Of a DNA stretch of 64,000 bases, positions 58,077 to 64,000 are shown piece by piece. Origin of the DNA: Massilia sp. PDC64 (lineage in GTDB: Bacteria > Pseudomonadota > Gammaproteobacteria > Burkholderiales > Burkholderiaceae_D); the NCBI RefSeq assembly GCF_900101265.1, contig NZ_FMZS01000006.1, positions 186,001 to 250,000 of the forward strand. The letters are read 5' to 3'. The number at the start of each line of letters is the position of its first letter. The stretch's first letter is position 1. The translations under genes and the position numbers were made by a program. The notes below the pieces were generated by a model. The model saw only the letters and a list, made by a program, of their open reading frames with translations. It had not been told where the DNA came from and did not search any database.

Positions 58077-59528
58077 ATGAATGACCGCATGACCCCAGAC
58101 CCTGACCAGGGGCTGCCAGCACCGTTATTGGCCGAACTGCAAGCCCGCTTCGGCCCCCGTTTCTCGACCGCCGGCGCGGTACGCGAACAGCACGGACGCG
58201 ACGAGTCGTCGTTCGTGGACGTGAATCCGCCGGACGCCGTCGTGTTCGCCGAGGCTGTGGAAGACGTCCAGGCGCTGCTCGCACTGGCCAACCGGCACGC
58301 GGTGCCGGTGATCCCGTTCGGCGCGGGCTCGTCGCTGGAAGGTCATCTGCTGGCGGTACGGGGCGGCATCAGCCTGGACGTGAGCCGCATGAACCGCGTG
58401 CTGGCCATCGATACGGCGGACATGACGGCGACGGTGCAGCCCGGTGTGACGCGGATGCAGCTGAACCAGGCCCTCAAGGGCACGGGGTTGTTCTTCCCCG
58501 TGGATCCGGGCGCGGACGCGTCGATCGGCGGCATGACCGCCACGCGTGCCAGCGGGACCAATGCCGTGCGCTACGGCACGATGCGCGACAACGTGCTCGC
58601 GCTGCAGGTCGTCACGGCCGCCGGCGAGATCGTGCACACCGGGACGCGCGCGCGCAAGAGCAGTGCGGGCTACGACCTCACCCGGCTGATGGTGGGCAGC
58701 GAAGGCACGCTCGGCGTGTTCACCGAGATCGTCGTGCGCCTGCACCCGCTGCCGGAAGCGCAGTCGGCGGCCGTGTGCTCGTTCCCCGGCATCGCCGACG
58801 CCGTGGGCGCCGCGATCGATATCGTCCAATCCGGCATTCCGATCGCGCGCATGGAGCTGATCGACGCGAACACCGTGCGGATGGTGAACCGGTACAGCAA
58901 GCTGGATCTGCGCGAAGAACCGATGCTGCTGATGGAATTCCACGGTACGCCGGCTTCCGTGCGCGAACAGGCGGAATCGGTCGAGGCGCTGGCCGCGGAA
59001 CACGGCGGCGCGGCGTTCGCGTGGGCGACCGACGCAGAGGCCCGGACGCGGCTCTGGACGGCGCGCCACCATGCCTATTTCGCGGCCATCGCCTCGATGC
59101 CCGGCTGCCGCGCGATCAGCACCGACACCTGCGTGCCGATCAGCCGCCTGGCGGAATGTCTGCTCGAGTCGGTGCGCGAAGCGGACGAGATGGGCGTGCC
59201 GTATTCCTTGGTCGGACATGTCGGCGACGGCAACTTCCATTTCGGTTACCTGATCGATCCGCACAAGCCGGAGCAGCGCGAACGCGCCGAACTGCTCAAC
59301 GCCCGGCTCGTGGCCCGTGCGATCCGCCTCGACGGCACGTGCTCGGGCGAGCACGGCATCGGCATGCACAAGATGGATTTCCTGATGCAGGAAGCGGGGC
59401 TGCCCGCGGTGGAGCTGATGCGGGCCATCAAACGGGTGTTCGACCCGCAGAACATCCTCAACCCCGGCAAGGTGTTGTGGGGCGCGGACGAACAGGGCGC
59501 GTCGTTGCGACGCAGCTGGGCCCCTTAA
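58077..59528 (+). CDS. FAD-linked D-lactate/glycolate dehydrogenase-like oxidase
   Basis: A 483-residue flavoprotein of the GlcD/D-lactate dehydrogenase (cytochrome) family. The FAD-binding PCMH domain (about 50-225) includes VIPFGAGSSLEGHLLAVRGG and DPGADASIGGMTATRASGTN; the C-terminal cap/oxidase domain (about 230-480) includes GHVGDGNFHFGYLID and GTCSGEHGIGMHK, both conserved in the family. It oxidises a D-2-hydroxy acid and passes electrons to the respiratory chain. The start ATG 58077 follows AGGAA; upstream in-frame 58032 would add a basic tail. It shares its last three bases with the convergent kinase gene. Confidence 0.9.
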   Translation: MNDRMTPDPDQGLPAPLLAELQARFGPRFSTAGAVREQHGRDESSFVDVNPPDAVVFAEAVEDVQALLALANRHAVPVIPFGAGSSLEGHLLAVRGGISLDVSRMNRVLAIDTADMTATVQPGVTRMQLNQALKGTGLFFPVDPGADASIGGMTATRASGTNAVRYGTMRDNVLALQVVTAAGEIVHTGTRARKSSAGYDLTRLMVGSEGTLGVFTEIVVRLHPLPEAQSAAVCSFPGIADAVGAAIDIVQSGIPIARMELIDANTVRMVNRYSKLDLREEPMLLMEFHGTPASVREQAESVEALAAEHGGAAFAWATDAEARTRLWTARHHAYFAAIASMPGCRAISTDTCVPISRLAECLLESVREADEMGVPYSLVGHVGDGNFHFGYLIDPHKPEQRERAELLNARLVARAIRLDGTCSGEHGIGMHKMDFLMQEAGLPAVELMRAIKRVFDPQNILNPGKVLWGADEQGASLRRSWAP

Positions 59529-61141
59529 GTGCGCGGCAAGGCCACCCTGAACACCGTGCCCTTGCCCACTTCGCTTTTTACATCGATCGTGCCCTGGTGC
59601 CCCTGCACGATCCCATACACTATCGACAAACCGAGCCCGGTCCCCTTGCCGACGGGCTTGGTCGTAAAGAACGGCTCGAAGATATGATCGAGGTGCGCCG
59701 GCGCGATCCCGCTCCCGTTGTCCTCGATCTCGACCCAGACGATCTTGTCGTCGTAGCCGGTGCGCACGATGATCGTGCCCTTGCCCTCGATCGCATGCGC
59801 CGCATTGATGAGCAGATTCAGGAAGACCTGATTGATCTGCGAGGGCAGGCAATATAGTGCGGGCACGCCGGCGTATTCCCTGACGACGTCCGCCTTGTAC
59901 TTGATCTCGTTCCAGGCGACGTTCAGCGTGCTGTCCAGGCCCTGCTCGAGATCGGCCATTTCCTTTTCCGTACCGCCGGGCCGCGAGAAATCCTTCAGGT
60001 TCTGCACGATGTGCTTGACGCGCTGCAGGCCTTCCCGCGATTCGACGAACAGGGCATCGAGGTCCTGGCGGATGTCGTCCAGGCCGATGTCCTGTTTCAT
60101 GTAGGTGACCGGTGCGCGGGCGTCGCCCGGCAGCAGCCCTTCGACGCCTTCGAATGCGCTGATGAGCTTCAGGATGTCTTTCGCGTCGCGTTCGAGCGCG
60201 CCGAAATTGGAACTGATGAACGCGAGCGGATTGTTGATCTCGTGGGCGACGCCCGCGGCGAGCAGGCCGATCGACGCCATTTTCTCCGATTGCAGCAGCT
60301 GGCCCTGCATGTCGCTCAGCTTGCGGATCAGGATCTGCTGCTGTGCTTTCTCGGCCTCCAGCCGGGCGTTGGCCACTTCCAGCGCCTGGGTGCGTTCGCG
60401 CAGGCGTTCTTCCATCAGCTTGCGCTGCGTGACGTCGTAGCCGATGCCGACGATGCCGTTCACGGCGCCATCTTCCCCGCGCAACAGCACCTTGGTCGTG
60501 ACGGTCCAGCCCAGTTCGCCCGTGTCCTGGTCTTCCACCAGTTCCTCGTAATCGAACAGCGATTGGCCGGAATCCATGACCTGCTTTTCGTCGGCGAAGT
60601 ATTTGGCCGCCAGTTCGGCCGGGAAGAAATCGTAGTCGGTCTTGCCGATCAGTTGCGGCGGCGTCTCGACGCCGGCCAGGCGGGCCATGCGGTTATTTCC
60701 GAACAGGAACCGGCTTTCGCGGTCCTTGGCGTAGATCCGGAATGGAATGTTATCGACGAGGGTGCGCAGCAGCGTGCGTTCGAACGCCAGCCCCGCCGCC
60801 GACTGGTCGTGCCGGATCTGCTCCCGCAGGGCCGCGTTCGCCAGCGCGATTGACGCCGAACCGGCGAGGATGTCGAGCAGGGCGGCGTCGACCGCCTGCG
60901 CATGCTCCAGGACGACCATGCCGTCGCCGACCGCGAAACTGGTCGTGTCTCCGATACAGGCCGTTTCGCCGGCGGCCACCCAGTATCCGCGCCCGGCGCC
61001 GCACAGCGACACTGCAACGGCCACCGTTTCCTGTCGCAGTGTCTCCACACTGGCGTTCGCGGCGATACGACGTAATCCCTGGGCCAGCGCTGCGAGCGCT
61101 GGTTCCTTGGGATTTCTCTCGGAGAAATTTAGTTTCGGCAT
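59525..61141 (-). CDS. Orphan PAS-domain sensor histidine kinase
   Basis: A 538-residue cytoplasmic sensor kinase with no membrane segment. A short GAF-like region (about 25-115) is followed by a PAS domain (about 125-245; VDNIPFRIYAKDRESRFLFG then DVTQRKLMEERL), a coiled-coil linker, the phosphoacceptor helix AAGVAHEINNPLAF (His near 296), and an ATPase domain (about 425-535; NLLINAAHAIEG, EDNGSGI and GKGTGLGLSIVYG). No response regulator is adjacent. Its C-terminus overlaps the convergent FAD-oxidase stop by 3 bp (TTAA shared). It lies 98 bp downstream of the AGCS symporter on the same strand and may be cotranscribed. Confidence 0.92.
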   Translation of the reverse strand: MPKLNFSERNPKEPALAALAQGLRRIAANASVETLRQETVAVAVSLCGAGRGYWVAAGETACIGDTTSFAVGDGMVVLEHAQAVDAALLDILAGSASIALANAALREQIRHDQSAAGLAFERTLLRTLVDNIPFRIYAKDRESRFLFGNNRMARLAGVETPPQLIGKTDYDFFPAELAAKYFADEKQVMDSGQSLFDYEELVEDQDTGELGWTVTTKVLLRGEDGAVNGIVGIGYDVTQRKLMEERLRERTQALEVANARLEAEKAQQQILIRKLSDMQGQLLQSEKMASIGLLAAGVAHEINNPLAFISSNFGALERDAKDILKLISAFEGVEGLLPGDARAPVTYMKQDIGLDDIRQDLDALFVESREGLQRVKHIVQNLKDFSRPGGTEKEMADLEQGLDSTLNVAWNEIKYKADVVREYAGVPALYCLPSQINQVFLNLLINAAHAIEGKGTIIVRTGYDDKIVWVEIEDNGSGIAPAHLDHIFEPFFTTKPVGKGTGLGLSIVYGIVQGHQGTIDVKSEVGKGTVFRVALPRT

Positions 61142-61239
61142 GGTAATTTATTCTTGCAGGTTCCTCCCCGTAATTACAAATGGTTTCGACGCAATGGGAC
61201 AAATAGCCACACTCGTCCGCGAAACTGATGACGATCTGT

Positions 61240-62715
61240 TCACGCCCTGGCCGTAATGGCCTGCGCATCGCGCTGGCGCCGGGCGGCTGCCCGCTTGTCC
61301 CAGTAGTCGGCATGCGCGATGCCCAGCGCGGCCGGATCGAACTCCGGCTCCTTGCCCGCCGCGCGCTGCGCTTCGTAGTCGCGCAGGCATTTGAAGGCGA
61401 CGTTCCGCAGCAGCAGGATCGCGGCGATGTTCAGCCAGGCCATCAGGCCGACGCCCAGGTCGCCCAGCGCCCAGGCCACGTCGGCCGTCTTCACGGAGCC
61501 GTACACGGTCGCGCCGATCATGCACACCTTGAGCACGAGCGTCATCCACGGGCGGTGCACGGTGCGGTTGATGTAGGCGATGTTGGTTTCGGCGATGTAG
61601 TAATAGGCAACGATCGTCGTGAAGGCGAAGAACAGCAGGGCCAGCGCGACGAACAGCGAGCCGAAGCCCGGCATCACGTTTTCCAGCGCGGTCTGCACGT
61701 AGCCCGGACCCGAAGCGACGCCGTGGACGCCCGTGTGGATCGCGGTGCCGTCCAGGCCTTCGACGTTGTACTGGCCGGTGATCAGCAGCATGAAGGCCGT
61801 CGCCGAGCACACGAACAGCGTGTCGATGTAGACCGAGAAGCCTTGCACGAGGCCCTGCTTGGCGGGATGGCTGACTTCCGCGGCGGACGAGGCGTGCGGA
61901 CCCGTGCCCTGGCCCGCTTCGTTCGAATAGACGCCGCGCTTGACGCCCCACTGGATCGCCATGCCGACGATGGCGCCGAAGCCGGCATCGAGACCGAAGG
62001 CCGAGCTGAAGATCAGCGCGAGCACGCCCGGCAGCGCCTGCCAGTTCAGGAAGATGATGACGCAGGCGACGATGATGTAGGCGAGCGCCATGAACGGCAC
62101 GACGATTTCCGCGAAGTGGGCGATGCGCTTGACGCCGCCGAAGATGATGAAGCCGAGCGCGATGGCGAGCAGCGCGGCGGTGACGTTGGCGTCGATGCCG
62201 GTGGCGTTGCGCAGGCCCTCCGCGATCGAATTCGCCTGCACGCCCGGCAGCAGCACGCCGGTGGCGAACACGGTGACGACGGCGAAGATCCAGGCATACC
62301 ACTTCATGCCCAGGCCCTTTTCGATGTAGAACGCGGGCCCGCCGCGGAACTCGCGGTGGATCTGCTCCTTGTAGACCTGGCCGAGCGTGGACTCGACGAA
62401 CGCGGAACTCGCGCCCAGGAAGGCCACCGCCCACATCCAGAACACGGCACCCGGACCGCCGAACGTGATGGCCGTCGCGACGCCCGCGATGTTGCCGGTG
62501 CCGACGCGGCCGGCCAGGGTCATGGCCAGCGCCTGGAACGACGATACGCCCTCGGCCGAGCTTTTCCCTTCCATCATGAGGCGCACCATCTCCCGCAGGT
62601 GGCGCAACTGGAGGAAGCGCGAGCGCAGCGAAAAATACAGGCCGGCGCCCAGGCACAGGGCGATCAGGGCCGGACTCCATACGATGCCGTTGACGGCGTT
62701 CACCAGGTCGTTCAT
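61240..62715 (-). CDS. Alanine/glycine:cation symporter (AGCS family)
   Basis: A 491-residue inner-membrane symporter of the AGCS (AlsT/DagA) family, which imports alanine or glycine with sodium. It begins MNDLVNAVNGIVWSPALIAL and shows the family motifs ALAMTLAGRVGTGNIAGVAT, GPGAVFWMWAVAFLGASSAF, and GVKRGVYSNEAGQGTGPHAS, with a C-terminal charged tail. About 10-11 membrane helices are evident. It starts 22 bp after the Na+/H+ antiporter stop on the same strand, so the two probably form an operon in which the antiporter extrudes the sodium that the symporter brings in. Confidence 0.92.
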   Translation of the reverse strand: MNDLVNAVNGIVWSPALIALCLGAGLYFSLRSRFLQLRHLREMVRLMMEGKSSAEGVSSFQALAMTLAGRVGTGNIAGVATAITFGGPGAVFWMWAVAFLGASSAFVESTLGQVYKEQIHREFRGGPAFYIEKGLGMKWYAWIFAVVTVFATGVLLPGVQANSIAEGLRNATGIDANVTAALLAIALGFIIFGGVKRIAHFAEIVVPFMALAYIIVACVIIFLNWQALPGVLALIFSSAFGLDAGFGAIVGMAIQWGVKRGVYSNEAGQGTGPHASSAAEVSHPAKQGLVQGFSVYIDTLFVCSATAFMLLITGQYNVEGLDGTAIHTGVHGVASGPGYVQTALENVMPGFGSLFVALALLFFAFTTIVAYYYIAETNIAYINRTVHRPWMTLVLKVCMIGATVYGSVKTADVAWALGDLGVGLMAWLNIAAILLLRNVAFKCLRDYEAQRAAGKEPEFDPAALGIAHADYWDKRAAARRQRDAQAITARA

Positions 62716-62737
62716 TGCTAGCGTCTCCAGTAGGGGA

Positions 62738-64000
62738 TCAAAGGAAGTGCAGGGCCGCCACGGCGATCAGCGTGGGCGGTGTTGCGGCGGCGAGCAGGCC
62801 GATGGGACTGATCGCACGGTCGGGAAAGCTGTCTTTCAGGATGGCGGCGCCGGCCGGATTGGGCGCGTTGGCGATCAGGGTCAGGCCGCCGCCCGCGACG
62901 GCGCCGCCGACGAGGGCGGTCTTGTACGCGAGGCTGAGGCCCGGCACCTGGGCGCCGAGGTAGGTCAGGGCGGCATTGTCGGTGATGGCCGTGAGCGCCG
63001 TGGTGCCGAAGAACACGGCGTCGGCGCTCATGCTGGTCAAGAGGGGCGCGAGCCACCAGGCCTGCAGGCCGCCGAGCACGACGAGGCCGGCCAGGAAGAA
63101 CGCGACAAGGAGCGCCTCGCGCAGGATCAGGTTGTCCTGGTAGCGCTGGTAGGCGGTGGTGAAGCCGAGGAAGAACAGGAAGATGCCCATGAAGACCTGC
63201 GGATGGTGGGCGAAGACGACGATCAGCACGAGGAACAGCAGGTGCATGGCGATGACGGGCAGCGGCACGGGATCGGCCGCGGTGTCGGCGGCATCGCCCA
63301 GCGCGAGGAAGGTGCGCCGGAACACGACGAGCAGCAGGATCGTGTTGGTCACCACGGCCAGCGCGGATTTCCAGCCGAAGGTCTGCAGCATGAAGCCGAG
63401 GTCCCAGCCCCACGTGGATGCGACCATCAGCACGGGCGGCGCGGCGAACGGCGTCAGGGTGCCGCCGATGGAGACGTTGACGAACAGGACGCCGAGGATG
63501 GCGTACTTCAGGCGCGTTCCCCTATCGCTTGCTCCCGCATTGCACGCGAACACGCTGTCGCGCAGCAGCAGGGCCGCGAGGGTCATCGCGGCCGGCTCGG
63601 TGATGAAGGCGCCCAGCAGCGGCACGAGCGACAGCACGACGAAGCACAGGGCCATCGTCCGCGGCAGCGGCAGCAGGCGCGCGCCGGTGCGCACGAGCAG
63701 GTGGGCGAAATCGAGGATCGGCCGGCTCCCGGCCACGACCATGATCGCGAACACGAACATCGGCTCCGTGAAATTGCGCGATTCGAGCCAGGCCACCGAC
63801 TCGTGGCGGCCGGCGACGCCGAACATGAACAGCATGAGCACCGCCGCCCAGAATCCGAACACGACTTCCACTTCGCCGAGCAGGTGCCAGAAGCCGGCGT
63901 GGCGCGGGTGGGTGTGCGCGAGACGCTCGAAATACTTGACGGAGAAAGTGTGGAGGACGGCCACGCCGAACAGCGCGGCACCGATCGTTTGCAGGGTGGT
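62738..64000 (-). CDS. Putative Na+/H+ antiporter (5' end outside window)
   Basis: A membrane protein of the Na_H_antiport_3 (DUF1504) type, cut at its N-terminus by the window end. The frame stays open past the first GTG in view (63964) with TTLQTIGAALFG before it, matching the family's TxxxALFG...LHTFSVKYFE region, so the start lies beyond base 64000. At least 420 residues with 10 or more helices are seen. Characteristic segments are VLHTFSVKYFERLAHTHPRH, LLGEVEVVFGFWA, and NVSIGGTLTPFAAPPVLMVA and AITDNAALTYLGAQVPG, the Asp/Asn-containing transport motifs. The C-terminus is complete. Ion specificity is inferred from family. Confidence 0.85.
   Translation of the reverse strand, partial: TTLQTIGAALFGVAVLHTFSVKYFERLAHTHPRHAGFWHLLGEVEVVFGFWAAVLMLFMFGVAGRHESVAWLESRNFTEPMFVFAIMVVAGSRPILDFAHLLVRTGARLLPLPRTMALCFVVLSLVPLLGAFITEPAAMTLAALLLRDSVFACNAGASDRGTRLKYAILGVLFVNVSIGGTLTPFAAPPVLMVASTWGWDLGFMLQTFGWKSALAVVTNTILLLVVFRRTFLALGDAADTAADPVPLPVIAMHLLFLVLIVVFAHHPQVFMGIFLFFLGFTTAYQRYQDNLILREALLVAFFLAGLVVLGGLQAWWLAPLLTSMSADAVFFGTTALTAITDNAALTYLGAQVPGLSLAYKTALVGGAVAGGGLTLIANAPNPAGAAILKDSFPDRAISPIGLLAAATPPTLIAVAALHFL

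Noticed and set aside
1..64000. Search for tRNA, rRNA, CRISPR arrays, insertion sequences and phage genes
   Set aside because: No cloverleaf-like sequences, regular spacer-repeat arrays, transposases, integrases or terminal inverted repeats were recognised by reading; small tRNAs could still be missed without a covariance search.

Overview
The window is a GC-rich chromosome segment, with GC or CG in most third codon positions and few intergenic gaps. It comes from a Gram-negative bacterium: there are porins, Tat and Sec signal peptides, lipoproteins and a type VI secretion system (T6SS). Family content (MocR and LysR regulators, porins ending in HQF/HRF, CaiB-type CoA transferases, a caa3-type oxidase) and codon style suggest a betaproteobacterium of the order Burkholderiales, perhaps a Massilia-like member of the Oxalobacteraceae. 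That placement is inference; no rRNA or other phylogenetic marker is present.

Layout. 1-5.3 kb: the end of a porin, then a LysR regulator and an MFS transporter / CoA-transferase / HMG-CoA-lyase-like operon for an organic acid. 5.3-7.0 kb: a two-gene minus-strand unit of unknown function, one member of which has a caspase-like His...Cys pattern. 7.2-12 kb: a CYTH-CHAD protein, an S41 protease and a Tat-exported phosphoesterase; the last two are separated by five helically phased repeats. 12-18.1 kb: a carbohydrate-type operon (split transketolase, MFS transporter, porin) with a divergent LysR gene and a nearby SDR. 18.4-21.9 kb: a DUF4142 protein, PaiB-like and OsmC-like proteins, and a MocR regulator. 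21.9-27 kb: two divergent operons encoding small c-type cytochromes and a caa3-type terminal oxidase with fused subunits I and III.

27.3-53.6 kb: an uninterrupted, same-strand T6SS locus in the order tssA-tssB-tssC-hcp-tagJ-tssE-tssF-tssG-clpV, two unknown genes, PAAR-like, vgrG, a FecR-like exported protein, a heme-binding HAMP protein, a Ser/Thr kinase, an FHA protein, tssK-tssL-tssM-tagF. TssB/TssC form the sheath, Hcp the tube, VgrG/PAAR the spike, TssE/F/G/K the baseplate, TssL/TssM the membrane complex and ClpV the recycling ATPase. The kinase, FHA and TagF genes suggest a threonine-phosphorylation control circuit, here placed beside an unusual heme-containing sensor. No tssJ and no PP2C phosphatase gene are visible in the cluster. 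The two unknown genes between clpV and PAAR are the best effector candidates. One carries an SGC...H pattern like CNF/CheD-fold deamidases. The other has an N-terminal cysteine cluster and a C-terminal segment that resembles BECR-type RNase toxins.

53.7-64 kb: a DUF3313-like lipoprotein, an AraC regulator followed by a clear terminator, an exported esterase, a beta-helix protein, a D-lactate/glycolate-dehydrogenase-like flavoprotein, an orphan PAS histidine kinase, an AGCS sodium:amino-acid symporter, and a Na+/H+ antiporter cut by the window end.
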